59,155 nucleotides of DNA from Fragilaria crotonensis (GCA_022925895.1 JAKSYS010000380.1:1-59155), one strand, 5' to 3'; positions 21,870 through 33,363 are shown, counted from the first letter of the stretch. Notes: a model not told the origin generated them from the letters alone. Numbers and translations: made by a program.

Positions 21870-22176
21870 TTGGTGGAGTTAAATCTTCCATTGGGGTCAT
21901 CCGGTCACCTTGCTGACGGGAAGCATTTCCCATGCTCCTTGCTTGCTGGTTCAACTCTTGACTTGGTTGACGACGAAGCATGACATTGATCGGTACCAGG
22001 GTTGGGTGATTTTCTTGTGGGGCAATCACTCCTGTGTCTCGTATGACGTGTTGTTGATGAGGAACAAGTTCTGGAAGAGCAGTGTTCGCGTTATCATTGT
22101 TTGTGTTCTATCTAATACTCTGCGTGTGACCTGGATGAAGGCCTCTATCCGAGGACGATGGATTTGTTGTGTAGAC

Positions 22177-23795
22177 TCAATCATTTAATTGTTGTGGCGG
22201 TGTATCGTCCTCCTCCATGGCGGACAGATACTGTTGCGAATCTCTCAGATCCATTTCTTCGTGGAACAACTTCTTGCCCGGAGTGGTGCGAACGTCTCGT
22301 CGCTTCTCACTGTGGGAGTTGTCTTCGTCATCATTACTTGGTGTTCGTTTATTGTCTTTTGCTGGTGTTGTCGGAATGCTTGGTAATGCTGTTAAAAACT
22401 GACGCATCAGTGATTGCATATCTTGACGGAGAGCACTAATTTCAAGCTTTGTCTGGTCCGTCGCTTGCTGTAACTGTATTGTTGCATCATCTTGCGCTTG
22501 TGCCTTTACGTGTGCCGCTTGAGTATCCTGTGTTCGGAGTTCCATATCTTCCATCCGCTGAGCTTTAAACTTCTCGATTTCCAATCATTGTGCTTCGATA
22601 GTCGCATTTGCAATCGCAACTTCTTTTTGGTGAGCTGATTGTATTCGTTCCATGTCGCGCTTGTGGATCATGTCGACTTCTGTTCTTGCCGCCGATAATT
22701 CCGACATTGATGCTTTAGTACTCGTTGTGTCTACCTCTGAATGTAGTGCGTTGGGTTGCCCTTGGAATAATGATGGGACTGCGATTTCTGCATACGAAAA
22801 AACGCGAGTTGCATTCATACTGGTAGCAAAGAAGTCATCCATCTGACCGGCAGGAAGGTCCATTGACATAAAACTTGCGTTGCTTGTGGTCATCCAGGTA
22901 TTTTCACCGCTACAGTTGCCATCATTATAGAGTGGTTTCACTCATGCCTCGCCCGGAAACTGGATTTCTGTTGGCAGCGCATCACTTGGTACTTCTTCCG
23001 CTATCCACTTTGCCAAGGACTGATTGATGGTACTCCGGATTTGAGTGAACTTGGTTTTATTGACTCGGATTCTATACCGTCCCGTGTCTTCGCCCTTTGG
23101 TGATGCAAGTATTTCGAGTACTCCTGGCACCTGCATGATGTGGTCTTGTAGATAAAACATCATGTCCGTACTCACGTTTTGCAAAATAATGACCATTGAT
23201 GATGTAAGAAGTTGAGTTTGGTAACGAATTGCCTTTTCGTATCCTTCAGGGTATTTGTGCCTCATTGAATATGGGACAAACGCCGTGGTGTCCTCTGCTG
23301 TGAGTAGCTAATGCTTTAAGGATAAGTGACCTTTTGAACTGCATCTTCCTATAGAACTTCGATCACGTATGCTTTTGTCGATACCGTGCTGTGTGTACCA
23401 TGTTTTACTTGTGGTGAGGAGAACACCATGCGGAAGAGAGGAATCTTACTTTTCTTGACTTGCGGTTGGGCATGGAGATAAGCATTGAATTTGATCTGTG
23501 CTTGGGAGCGATTGTAGAAGCTGGGGTCGTGGTTAGTGACGAATCCAATGCGTGTAGTATCCCATTGTGTCTCTGTCCACTGGTGATCGGTGATGTAGCA
23601 CTGATAATCTTTCAAAATACGACGCACAGCTGGGATGGCCTTGATGTTGCTGACAGTTTCGTTGGTGAGAACGCGATGAAGAATGTAGTAAGTTGTACGA
23701 CGTCGGTCAGCAGCATCTTTCCCTTTATTTTGCTGGTAGAGCTTGAATTGTTTCTGATGAATGGTCGGATCCGTCCACTTCAATGTACTGACCAT
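22177..23795 (-). pseudogene. LINE ORF1-like protein with coiled coil, two in-frame TGA stops
   Basis: The first cistron of the LINE. The upstream frame (23349-23795) has KWTDPTIHQKQFKLYQQNKG and ends in a frame break. The remainder (23265-22177) is a single frame interrupted only by two TGA codons, at 22942-22944 and 22585-22587. A long Gln/Glu/Lys-rich coiled coil (QAAHVKAQAQDDATIQLQQA) crosses the second stop without loss of pattern, and a basic, Ser/Asp-rich tail follows. Coiled-coil ORF1 proteins bind element RNA in other LINEs. Both stops could come from CGA to TGA decay. Confidence 0.65.
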
Positions 23796-24176
23796 TTCAA
23801 CTGGTTGGTTATGGTTGTTGAGGATGATGATGTCAGTTCCGAGTGTTTCCTGAACTGCTTGGATCCAATGAGTATGGATAGTACTTGGAGAAACTTGATG
23901 ATGAGTGGTTCAGGAGTACACGAAGCTAAATTTTAGCACTTTAGAGGTCAACGTCTGGTCGTTTGTTCCGTCATTTTTTCCTTGAGGTATAGTGACATCA
24001 GACATGTCATCGTGGCTAGCGGGATTATCCTTTTTGGAAAACGAGGGTCGTGGTTAAACCGCATCGGGAGTTGTCGACATGGTCGATAGTCGATAGGGCT
24101 TGACACGAGGGGCTACACACGTAACCCGTAGAGTTTTTGCTTGGACTTTTTAACTACACTCTAACGTTAAAATTCT

Positions 24177-24192
24177 GTCAAAGTCATAAACA
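24177..24192. repeat. Right copy of 16-bp target-site duplication
   Basis: GTCAAAGTCATAAACA, identical to 15787-15802, just past the 3' end of the methyltransferase-like gene. Confidence 0.85.
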
Positions 24193-24238
24193 GACTCGTA
24201 TCTCGTATCCACATGTCACGAATGAGGTGCATATGCTC

Positions 24239-25101
24239 CTACGGCCACATGTTGGCGTATTTCTGCCACACGGACAGCAAATCAGCATCGGTTGTATTCT
24301 CCTTGCGTTGGTATACACACAGTGCCCCACCCGAGTGGTTCACCAGATTTAGCAAATGATCCGCTGCTTTGTACATGATTCGGTTCGGTTCATTCGTCGC
24401 CAAGGTTGCGGCGCAGTCATGAATCAGAACAATGGTGTGGTTGTGTGGTGCACCATGACTGGAGGCGTGTAGAAAGCTCACCATCATGCAAGCCAATCGC
24501 ATACGTCCATCGACCATGTAAACATCAAACGCACTTGGTTCCGCTAGAAGAGGAGCGAATTGATAATCCAAGATGGACTTGGAGAGTGATGTGTCAAATG
24601 GCATTCCCCAAATACCTGTGCGCCCAATGTCCGCAAGGTAAGCGAAAATGCGTATGAACGGCATCACGGGACTGCCTGACCCAAATGGCATCCGAGTCAA
24701 CTCCTGAATAGCGGGAACTCCCACGTGACTGGCAATGAAGGTCGATTCGCCGAGGCCATATTCAAAGACTGACGATGCGTTTCCGTAAATTTGCGCCAAA
24801 GGAGGCGATCCATGTCCGACAACCCTCCTGTTCCTCTAGTCCAATTGGAAAGGTCAAACTCCTTTCGGGGTGGCGTTGCTTTCTTCGAAAAAGCCATTTC
24901 GTAGGCTGTCTGCACAGCGGTATCAAACGCTGTCGTCGTGTTGGCAAAAGCGTCGCTCGTTTGCGCGGATGCCACAGTCGTATTCCTGTTTTCTTCCACG
25001 GCAGTGCGAAATTTCAAGATTGAAAACTCTCTCATGCACAGAATGACATTGACAATCATAAAGCCCAAGCATGCGATGGTGGCTATCTTGGGTTGAACCA
25101 T
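24239..25101 (-). pseudogene. Methyltransferase-like algal protein with N-terminal anchor, several frame changes
   Basis: N-terminal membrane anchor (IATIACLGFMIVNVILCM) followed by a lumenal domain. The core begins SSVFEYGLGESTFIASHVGVP, similar to the EfGsGxST glycine loop of class I SAM-dependent methyltransferases. It continues with YLADIGRTGIWGMPFD, FDVYMVDGRMRLACMMVSFLHAS, TIVLIHDC and YKAADHLLNLV. This arrangement is one I know from uncharacterised algal Golgi-type proteins; substrate unknown. The frame changes near 24790, again just after HVGVP (near 24722) and back near 24655. Between these two points the conserved piece is readable in a third frame (RYSGVDSDAIWVRQ, the acidic loop). 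The pair of changes compensates, so most of the protein is intact. It is either a young pseudogene or an assembly artefact. Confidence 0.6.
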
Positions 25102-25920
25102 CGTTTGATTTAGTGTGCTGGTCCTCCTCTGTACTCGTAATCATGAATCACTTCCAAATTGTGTGATGGTACCCGCTTGTGGTCGTACAAGTATTATAAT
25201 GTAGTACGTAGTACCAGCTTGTCGACTACGACAAGGCGTATTTGTGAACGAAGGCCGTTACACGGTACTATCAGTATCGTCTACTGTACAGGTTTTAGGG
25301 TATGCATGTATTCAACGCTAGCTCCCTCGGTTTCATATTAATACACTGTAGTATAGCCAAAAAAGGACAATGTCGATCGTGAAAAATCTGACATTTCGCC
25401 GCATGCTGCCTGCTGCCGGGTCGTGAGTCGTGAGTTGTGACTGGGTTCTCAAATACTTGTTGGTGGGTGTCCAGTATGACATTGCCTATCTGGTACAAGT
25501 ACTGCAGCAAAAAATGTCCTACACAGGTATTCTTTGATGACAATCTGGTGTTGCGAAACGTAGCAACATCATCATAAATTGATATATGAATATTTATAAA
25601 ATAAAGGGTGTTTTTGCAATTTCCTGATAAAAAAATCTATACCGTGCAGTGTCGCACTGGTTACTGGAGCATGGATGTATTGTTTTACTGTGCACACAGG
25701 CGACAGTAATTAGGGACCGGGATAGATGTAAAAGTATGTAGGGCGATACTGGAAGTCTGTCAAGAATCGAAAAGGAGGCGGAACCCCAGTATATTGTCGT
25801 AACCCGTGTAGGTCAACTCCGAGTGTACTCCCTCCATGCGTTAAACTGATCATTGTTATACACCATTGTACTCCTGTAGTCGTGCTGTTGTGCAGTTGCG
25901 CAGTTGTGACTTCTGTGACA
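25102..25920. other. Divergent promoter region
   Basis: Spacer between the minus-strand methyltransferase-like gene and the plus-strand J-domain gene. GTAC motifs occur at 25186-25215 and 25495-25502. No coding frame is supported. Confidence 0.45.
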
Positions 25921-27963
25921 ATGATGGATACACGTTGCGTCTTGTTTTGGTTCGCCGCCTTCTTTCCTCCCGCCAACGATGAGGATGATATTGACTATTA
26001 TGAAGTTTTGGGAGTTTCTAGGACAGCCACGAAGGAGGAGATCCGCAAGGCATACAAAAAGAAATCGCTCGCGTTGCATCCTGATAAGATTCAACAACGG
26101 GGTGGCAATCCCAGCGACGCGGCATATCGCAAGGAATTTCAAGTCGTTCAAGAAGCTCATGCCGTACTGAGTGATGACAAGAAGAGGAAAACTTACAATC
26201 TTGTGAATCGATCGTCGACGCGGTACAAGTTCATGACCGACGAAGGTGCTCTTACAGCGGCCTATGATAATCTTGGCAAGAGCACATTTGAACAAAAATC
26301 ACGTCTCGTCTTTCTCCTGGCACTCATATTCGCTGTCGTACTTCTGCAACCAATCTTGGTGTGTGTCAAGATTAATCAAGTACTGGCACAAAATGGTGGC
26401 ACTTTGGAAGACACTCCTTGGGTAGTCCTTCTTATCCCCTATTGGATTGCATGTTTCTTTTATTTGATGCTCACACTCGTTGTGACATTGTTGATGGGAT
26501 GTAATTTCATGGTCCTCATCAAGTGTATTGAAACTGTCAGTTGGGTCGTTGGACAAGTCATGTTGGCGCTCAAATGGGATCTTACCATTACGGCCGACTA
26601 CACTCGCGTCTTTATTCCCTTTTACATTGCACTTGGTCTCCGCTGGCTAGGACTGCTCCTTGTCATGCAGCAGATGAAAAGTGATGTCCGTCATATGATT
26701 ACGATTGAGCAATTGGAGAAAGTATTGGGCAAATCGTATCAAGATTTGACAGAACAAGAACTAGAACATGTCGGAAAGGAATTCATTATCGTACATGTAC
26801 CACCTGACGCCGAAGGCGCAGATATTGATGATGACGACTTTGTACAACTCTCACCCGAATACCAGGCTGCCATGCAAATGTATTATCAATCCTTTTTGGA
26901 ACTATTCAATGGAATGCTATTTGGTATTCCATTCATGGTACTCTTGGTTTTGAAACTCGATTACATTTTATGGGCCAGTTGGTGGACTGTCTTTGCTCCT
27001 ATTTGGGTCTACCTCGGTCTGCAATTGCTGTTCAACTGTTATTCGTGTTGTTGCACGACAGTTGGTGATCAAATTGTCATTATTGCACCCGATGCACCGG
27101 AAAATGACGATGCTGAGGAAGACACAGCAGACAAAGACCTGGAGAGCGGAGGCTTTGTTCAAGCAACCAGCCCAATCCATCAATTCAACAAACCTGCCGA
27201 ATTCAAGGAGACTGATTCAGGTACCAAGACCTCCAAACCTGCAGCTGGTAAGGCATCGTCGGTGTCCTCCGCGGCATCCTCATACGCCGTGCCTTCTACG
27301 ACGACGACTGCACCCACGACAACGAGCAAGGCTGACGTTGCACGAGATGAGACCAAGGATAACAACAACAACGGTGACAACGACGACGACGATGCATTTC
27401 CTGAAATGGACGAAGAAACTTTTGAGAACTTTCAACGAGCGTACCAGCAGGCAGAAGCCAATGCTACTGATGCCACGTTCAGGGCTGCCGGAAGAGTTTG
27501 TTTTCTTCTCTATCAACTCATGATGGTTTGTCTGGTGGTGGGCAAATTGCAACAAGATGTACCGAACGATGACAACAATGTAGGTTACAACGCCCTTTGG
27601 ATTCTATTTCCCGTATTCTTCATGACTGGGTGCGTCTTTTGTTGCTGGGCATGTTTGATTTACTGTTCTGGAAGGGAAAGTTTGGATGAGTTGGTAAAGC
27701 GAGCCGCCGCTGAAAAAGCCAGTGAAGAGGCCGAGGGCAAGGAAGACAGTGGGCCGGCAACAGAAACTCCAGCACCCAAGGATCAGCCCATTATCTTTGC
27801 GCCTCCACCTCCTAGTCCTCACGATGGTACTGATGGTGCTATTATTGACAAGGATGATGCTGTCGTGTCGACACCACAAGAGCCTCCGAGTACGACAACG
27901 ACGGCACCTGCAAAGGACGAGGCTGTGAAGAGTGCTGGGTTCGATCCCGATGACCTGGATTAA
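25921..27963 (+). CDS. J-domain (DnaJ) multi-pass membrane protein, TMEM185-like body
   Basis: Co-chaperone anchored in a membrane, likely ER or another endomembrane, that would recruit Hsp70 to the membrane surface. ATG at 25921 starts a hydrophobic leader ([12 protein letters not shown]). The J domain follows at residues 24-90, with [20 protein letters not shown] and the catalytic HPD at 53-55. Next come about seven hydrophobic segments, including [37 protein letters not shown] and [20 protein letters not shown]. The WWxVFxPxW motif recalls the TMEM185 (Fragile-X-F) family. Two low-complexity acidic, Thr/Ser/Asp-rich loops (about residues 385-500 and the C terminus) flank the last membrane pair. 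One uninterrupted 680-codon frame with no frame breaks. Confidence 0.9.
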   Translation: MMDTRCVLFWFAAFFPPANDEDDIDYYEVLGVSRTATKEEIRKAYKKKSLALHPDKIQQRGGNPSDAAYRKEFQVVQEAHAVLSDDKKRKTYNLVNRSSTRYKFMTDEGALTAAYDNLGKSTFEQKSRLVFLLALIFAVVLLQPILVCVKINQVLAQNGGTLEDTPWVVLLIPYWIACFFYLMLTLVVTLLMGCNFMVLIKCIETVSWVVGQVMLALKWDLTITADYTRVFIPFYIALGLRWLGLLLVMQQMKSDVRHMITIEQLEKVLGKSYQDLTEQELEHVGKEFIIVHVPPDAEGADIDDDDFVQLSPEYQAAMQMYYQSFLELFNGMLFGIPFMVLLVLKLDYILWASWWTVFAPIWVYLGLQLLFNCYSCCCTTVGDQIVIIAPDAPENDDAEEDTADKDLESGGFVQATSPIHQFNKPAEFKETDSGTKTSKPAAGKASSVSSAASSYAVPSTTTTAPTTTSKADVARDETKDNNNNGDNDDDDAFPEMDEETFENFQRAYQQAEANATDATFRAAGRVCFLLYQLMMVCLVVGKLQQDVPNDDNNVGYNALWILFPVFFMTGCVFCCWACLIYCSGRESLDELVKRAAAEKASEEAEGKEDSGPATETPAPKDQPIIFAPPPPSPHDGTDGAIIDKDDAVVSTPQEPPSTTTTAPAKDEAVKSAGFDPDDLD

Positions 27964-28211
27964 GTTGTGCCAATTCGGAAAAGCATTGTTGTTTGTTTGT
28001 GCAAGCCTCTGTGTGTGCGTACACAGGATGGTATGTATACGTCTGTTATTTGAGTGAAAGAGGTAGGCTCCGCACTGCGTTGGGGAAGATCAAAGGTACG
28101 GCCGACTTTCCTATATAATAATAATTGTTACTGACTATTAAAGAGAGTTAACCAAACGTGTCACCAAACATGATACGAGTAGATGCCAACAAAGTGCCCT
28201 CAACTTTTTGG

Positions 28212-29852
28212 TTATGCATGCAAATCGAGATTGGCCAGTGTTTCACTGACATCAGTCAATTCGGTAAAGTCTGACATCATACTGAGCGACGATGCCTGAT
28301 TACGATTCGCACTCATTTTAGATCCTCGAGTTGTTTCTGACATTCCTGACAACATGGAAAGTCCGCTCATACCAGATTGTGCTGATTTTGTCGACATGAG
28401 CGACATGGCAGATTTTTGAGTTGCGGCTGATAAGTGAGTCCTTGTGGAAGTTTGCTTGTGCAACGAGCTTGACTTGTCGATACTGTTAAAATCGAGCTTG
28501 TTGTGTTGCCGTTTCTCCTTCTTTCCTGCCTTATCTCCCTTCTTCGCTTGCTCCTCTTGCTTGAGTTCCTTCCTCAGTGACTTGTCGAGCTCCTTCTGCA
28601 ATTCAACACCGAAACTTCCATTGGAATCGTCAAGTGTCATTTCATCGTTCTTGCTACTGTTTTCTATCGAATGGAATGACTTGATCCATGAATTGGAATG
28701 CATACTTAGCAGCTCATTCGTGCGCTGTAGGTCTAATTGATCCGCACTAGCAGTATGATTGAAGCCCTGCATGGATTCCATGTATTCTTCCAAGGTGAGT
28801 TCCGGCTCTCGTGACACTATACCAACACCACCATTGTTGAAATTCTGCATCGACATGGTTGCCGTGGATTCGACCGGATCAGGAGTAATGTTGGCAAAGT
28901 CTGTCGCGAGGGATAATTGATCCAACGTGGACAAGGGGACGTTGGAGAAGACATGATTCGGTGGTGGCATGGTACGCAAGTCGCTCGTAAAGCTAGCTTG
29001 ATCCCACCGCTGTGGGTCTTGCGACATTTGTTGCAGAGAAAGAGGATCATCGGTAGTTGCAGAGTAGGAAGACTGTGCGTTTTGAAAGCCGTGGGTGAAA
29101 AAGTGTTCAACGGAGAAGGCGTTGTTAATATCAGGCTCGGACATGGTGTGGGGCATCGACGAAAGAACACCATGGGCCATTGCGGCGTTGAAGCCAGAGG
29201 TGTCCAACCCGTTTGCATTCATGGCTGCCAACATATCTTGTATGCTCGCAGTATGTCCATTCATCATGCCACCATTGACGTTGCCGCCGTTGACATTGAG
29301 ATTCATGTTCGACATTTGCATACCATTTGGATTGACATTGGCACCAACACCAACAGCTGCACCTTCATTACGCAAGCGCATTTGCTGCTCCACCAAACGA
29401 AGTCCTTGACCAGTCATAACATCCTGTTGTCTGCGCATTTCCCGAACATAGGGTAAAACATCCGGCGTCCGTTCCCTGAGACACTGACTGGCTTTCTCGC
29501 GTGCTTTTTTGTCTCCAACATCGTACCAAACGTTTCCATCTGCTTTCACAGAGCCAGGACCTTTCTTCGAGTCACCTTTTCTCGCCAAGAATCGTCCTGG
29601 TGGATCGAGACGTCGCCACGCATCGACTACATCACGAGCAACCTTGGGTTTTTCAACCTTGGATGCAGCGAGGTAGCGTAGCTTGTATTCATTAATCACA
29701 TTGCGAAACTTGACATTCCCAGGATGATTATTCGTCCCACCACCCCGACCGCATAAAACGTCATGTTCCGTGGGTTTCGTAATGTGCATCCAAGCCTCTG
29801 GCGTAGGTTCAATACCAGCTCCTACGTCATCGTCATCATCCGAACACGACAT
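28212..29852 (-). CDS. DUF6824-domain protein, putative diatom regulator
   Basis: The N-terminal domain (residues about 28-125) carries the hallmark HDVLCGRGGGTNNHPGN, FRNVINEYKLRY, KVARDVVDAWRRLDPPGRFL and WYDVGDKKAREKASQCLRE. Proteins with this domain form large families in diatoms and other stramenopiles. The function is not established; a nucleic-acid or regulatory role is often supposed from its basic, single-domain layout. The rest is low complexity: Asn/Met-rich repeats (about 170-210), then a Ser/Leu-rich region and a Lys/Glu-rich coiled segment (KELDKSLRKELKQEEQAKKG). Serine-rich SxMS repeats (SMLSGMS, SLSMMSD) near the C terminus look like phosphorylation substrates. Convergent with the J-domain gene, 248 bases apart. 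Confidence 0.88.
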   Translation of the reverse strand: MSCSDDDDDVGAGIEPTPEAWMHITKPTEHDVLCGRGGGTNNHPGNVKFRNVINEYKLRYLAASKVEKPKVARDVVDAWRRLDPPGRFLARKGDSKKGPGSVKADGNVWYDVGDKKAREKASQCLRERTPDVLPYVREMRRQQDVMTGQGLRLVEQQMRLRNEGAAVGVGANVNPNGMQMSNMNLNVNGGNVNGGMMNGHTASIQDMLAAMNANGLDTSGFNAAMAHGVLSSMPHTMSEPDINNAFSVEHFFTHGFQNAQSSYSATTDDPLSLQQMSQDPQRWDQASFTSDLRTMPPPNHVFSNVPLSTLDQLSLATDFANITPDPVESTATMSMQNFNNGGVGIVSREPELTLEEYMESMQGFNHTASADQLDLQRTNELLSMHSNSWIKSFHSIENSSKNDEMTLDDSNGSFGVELQKELDKSLRKELKQEEQAKKGDKAGKKEKRQHNKLDFNSIDKSSSLHKQTSTRTHLSAATQKSAMSLMSTKSAQSGMSGLSMLSGMSETTRGSKMSANRNQASSLSMMSDFTELTDVSETLANLDLHA

Positions 29853-30099
29853 GGTTCCAGCGCGTTATATCTACTTGCAGAATGCGGTACCAACTACTGG
29901 AGCAACAATCAGGCGTCAGTTGTCAGATATCAACAATGAAGCAATCAGCAATGCCTTTGCAATTCAACAATCAATGGACAAGAAGATGAGAACAAGTGAT
30001 GGTTGTTGATGGGCGAACAAGGCATCAATGATTGCGATTTCACTATGTTCAGTGTACCCAGGTAGTGGTACCATGTAGTACAGGAGGTACTTGTACCAA

Positions 30100-30150
30100 A
30101 AGGCATACCCCACTACAGAACATTCGGCCTCTGGAGCAGTGGACAAGTGA
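30100..30150 (+). repeat. Inverted repeat, left arm (~50 bp)
   Basis: Matches 30911-30959 in reverse orientation with few mismatches. The shared core is CCACTACAGAACATTCGG, then CCTCTGGAG, then GTGGACAAGTGA. The 760-bp loop has no coding signal. It may be a MITE-like or foldback remnant. Confidence 0.75.
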
Positions 30151-30910
30151 ACACGGATTGACGTTTTCCGCCGTTTTTTACTATCGGCGTTTATGATGGT
30201 ATATAAATCATTCTTTATTTCAGAGTCTTTAACGGCTTTTTTGGATGGTTTTTCCTCAATAACTTCACCAATTCCTGAAACGACGATGAGATCGTGCAAC
30301 TTTGACTTCCTTGCATATGTAGGTCTCATGGGTTGCACGTTCGCATCGAACTTTCGATTTTCAAGATCGTCGACTTCGAGCATGATCATCGACTTCCACG
30401 TGGCATGCAAAAAATACCTGTACTGATTCCGACGTAGACTTCTACAGAAGAAAATCTGATCTTCAAAATTCACGTTCAGGCACGTTGTGAAACACCGTGT
30501 TGTGAACACACGATGTTGCTTTGGACCGACAACAATCTCATTGTCATGCGTCCAAAACACAATTTACATGGATAATCAGCAGTCAAATAACTTGTATAAT
30601 GTTACACTTGATAATGTTATAGTCAACGTTTCTCTTGTTGTTGCTTGAAGAAAGATTGTGGAGGGCATTTTAGGGATGATGGCATGGTGACAAACAACAT
30701 CTCTCGCGACGTCAACACGAAGCATAAATAATAAATACTGGGGCACTCCAGTACAAGTAAATTCACGAAAGAAGAGCAGGAAAAAAATTTAACGTCTGAT
30801 CTAAAAAAATCGATGCTGTCTTCGTCATTATATAAATAGATATTGTGAAAGGCGTTGATTGAAAGTTAAACAAGGGACATTTTTAATATAAAGTTGCGGC
30901 ACATAACCAG

Positions 30911-30959
30911 TCACTTGTCCACCTCTCCAGAGGCCGAATGTTCTGTAGTGGGTTGCCTT
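30911..30959 (-). repeat. Inverted repeat, right arm (~50 bp)
   Basis: Reverse complement of 30100-30150, starting TCACTTGTCCACCTC and ending GTGGGTTGCCTT. Confidence 0.75.
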
Positions 30960-32646
30960 CTGGCACCCGAACACTGAGAATGACCCCTTTCCAAGTGAAA
31001 TTACTCAAATTTCATCACCTGTTAAATTCATATAAGCGTATGAACATCGTAAATTCAGGAAAGAAATGTCTTGAATGAGTAGGATTTATAAGTGAAACTT
31101 CTCAGGTGAATGATACTGGAACTACTTTGGGAGTACGATAGTACTTTAGTACAGCGTACTATGAATCCGACAACAGAATCTTTGTCACCATCACAACGTC
31201 GCTCGTATGATACGACATTTGGTTTTCGATGAGGTGCACTCGGTGTAGCATTTATGCTAGTTTGGAAGGATTCCGCTTCAACGACACATGGCATGGTATG
31301 TCAGGTAATGCCAGTCAGCAACTTGTCCTAAGTACGTGGTGTACTCGAGACCAGGGTTTGATAAAAGGTTACCACCGCTACCGGAGGTATTATACTGCAG
31401 GTTTTATACCGTACCAATACCTTCTCTCCAGCAGCCTGCAGTGTCCGACCACCGGGTCGTCAGGCGTTGGAATATCCCACCACCGGAATGAGGGCAATAC
31501 ACTGACCAGTAAGCGTCACTCTGTGGGAGCCATATACCAAGTTTGTCCGGTGATATTTTCAAACCCAGTACTTGAGACATATTGTGAAGTAACTGTCTTT
31601 TACCAGAAGGTTACTATGAGCGCTATGGTCTACTGTACTTGCAGTACTGTCGTGTGAATAGACGGTACAGCAGCTGACAGTTACTGAATCACCTACCGCA
31701 CCAAATTTCAAATACCCGTTATTTACTGCCAGGCGATAAGCGAGTCGGTACAACCGTAATAAAAACCGTGAAGACGTTCGCACACCGAGTGATCATTGGT
31801 GCAAGTCCACATAGGGGTGGTACACCATAATACGTACCGGCATCCAAATGTACCAAATTTTTCAGCTTGCAGTATTATTTTATAAAACCCTGCTCGAGAC
31901 AGCTTTCTAAAAAATAATCGATTCATTCCGCCCGAATAAATGTAAAAGTAGTACCATTAGACTACCAGGGAAAAGGCAGGATGCGAGTGCTCAGTGCTCA
32001 CGATGAATATCTGCAGAAAATCGTTGGATCCGCAACGAAATGACTCTTCGCACCTCGTAGCATGAGTACCTGGTACCTGTAGGACATTGATAGAAAATTT
32101 CGTATAATTGTTTGCTTGTGACCCTGTTATCTGTAACACGATACAAACGAGGGCGCGGCCTTCAAGCGTCCTTCAAATTGCTCCTGCTGGAACTTTTCTC
32201 TCACTTCATATTATGACAATCCCCGTTCTCGCACGTGATCATTCGATAAGAGCGACGATATCGGTCCTCTAGCTATCGATCCGACCCTTCATCCTCTTTA
32301 TCTGCTTGCTTACATTCTGGTTCTAGACCCGACTAGGCTTCTTCTCATCCTCCTCATATCCTTTCTTTGAATCCTTACTCCATGCGTACTAATGCATTCT
32401 CTTTGGCAGGGGTGCGATTGCTGAATTCCCAATTCTAGGCACTATATAGGAAGGCCACACTCACGTGTGATGTATGATAGATACCACCTTGAGGATTCCT
32501 CGATTAGTCATTGGCTTTTCAGGTTTCTGGTATCAAGCCCGAAGGCAAGTCTAGCTGTATGTTTTGAACATGACTCAAGATCTTGGTGAGTGAGGAAACG
32601 TCAAGACTATACCACTGTCTACCGTACTTAATCTGGGAAACGTGTC

Positions 32647-33084
32647 TTGTGCCGTGTCTCTATTCTCCGTCGGAATGAATGTGATCAACAACTCCATGAA
32701 GCTTGCAAGCGATTTTGGCAAAGGGACAAACAGAAGACTCCCTTTCAAATGGATTTTAAAAAGTACACGGGTAAATCTATACCAAGGATGCAGTCACCAA
32801 CATTTCAACTGAATCATCACTATTTCTTGTCTCGCGGTGTTTGCTCTGCACTTGTCGCTCTAGATCAATTCAAGAGCAGGATGAACTCCATCTTGTTTGC
32901 GGTCAATTGGAAGTCATATTTCGCGACAGCCAACGCGCCTCCCACCAATGCTAAAACGAAGGGGGGATACTCACGTATCCAGCAACAAACGAATAAGGAT
33001 GCCGAAATATCAGAAATTTATTCTCCATGTGTGGCTTCCATAGTAATGCAGCATCATTCGGTTATGATGTGCAGTTTGGAGTAG
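32647..33084 (+). other. Uncharacterised open frame (145 codons)
   Basis: No motif is recognised. The predicted protein is basic in its first third and has no membrane segment. Downstream, other frames show pieces such as NKGNCLIGDNQGRNMTKALE that look like decayed protein, so this may be part of a broken gene or transposon. Coding status is doubtful. Confidence 0.25.
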
Positions 33085-33363
33085 TTTACATCAACAAGGG
33101 CAATTGTTTGATCGGAGACAACCAGGGTCGTAACATGACTAAGGCCCTGGAGGTCGGAGTGCAAACGAATGTCTGCCATTGATTAATATTTCGATCTTAG
33201 AAAGTAGTGTTAGAACCATACTTCGGTCGTGCGTACCGTTAGGAATCACTGGCTTGTGCTCAATGTCTATGTGAAATCGACTCCATGGCTGCTGGTATAC
33301 TTGCAACATGTTGTCGATCCCTTGATTGATCAGACCCGTCTCATGTAAGGCAATTTCTCACGT

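Larger units (their letters stand above)
15803..24176 (-). mobile_element. Non-LTR retrotransposon (LINE) with EN-RT-RNase H, 8.4 kb
   Basis: On the minus strand, in order: an ORF1 region with a coiled coil (23795-22177), an apurinic-type endonuclease (21869-20717), a reverse transcriptase (20852-19065), an RNase H (about 17580-16900) and a Cys/His knuckle (about 16700). The whole is bounded by a perfect 16-bp direct repeat, the mark of target-primed insertion. The sense 3' end is T-rich (a run of eight T) rather than the usual poly(A). Several frame breaks and TGA stops show it is inactive, but the RT frame of 595 codons is still open. The repeat ends 46 bp past the stop of the methyltransferase-like gene, so the insertion hit that gene's 3' flank. 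Confidence 0.9.
29853..32646. other. Long intergenic region, no firm gene
   Basis: About 2.8 kb without a recognisable protein. A 198-codon minus-strand frame (29964-30560) has no known motif and lies partly inside one arm of an inverted repeat (30100-30150). GTAC-rich patches occur at 29862-29900, 30060-30098 and 31125-31160. AT-rich stretches at 30770-30900 suggest old insertion debris. Confidence 0.4.

Noticed and set aside
22585..22944. Alternative genetic code with TGA as sense
   Set aside because: TGA is used as a normal stop elsewhere in the window, and the rest of the LINE is broken in other ways; decay is simpler.
29964..30560. 198-codon minus-strand frame as a gene
   Set aside because: No motif, and one end overlaps an inverted-repeat arm; composition is not clearly coding. 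Mentioned only within the intergenic entry.
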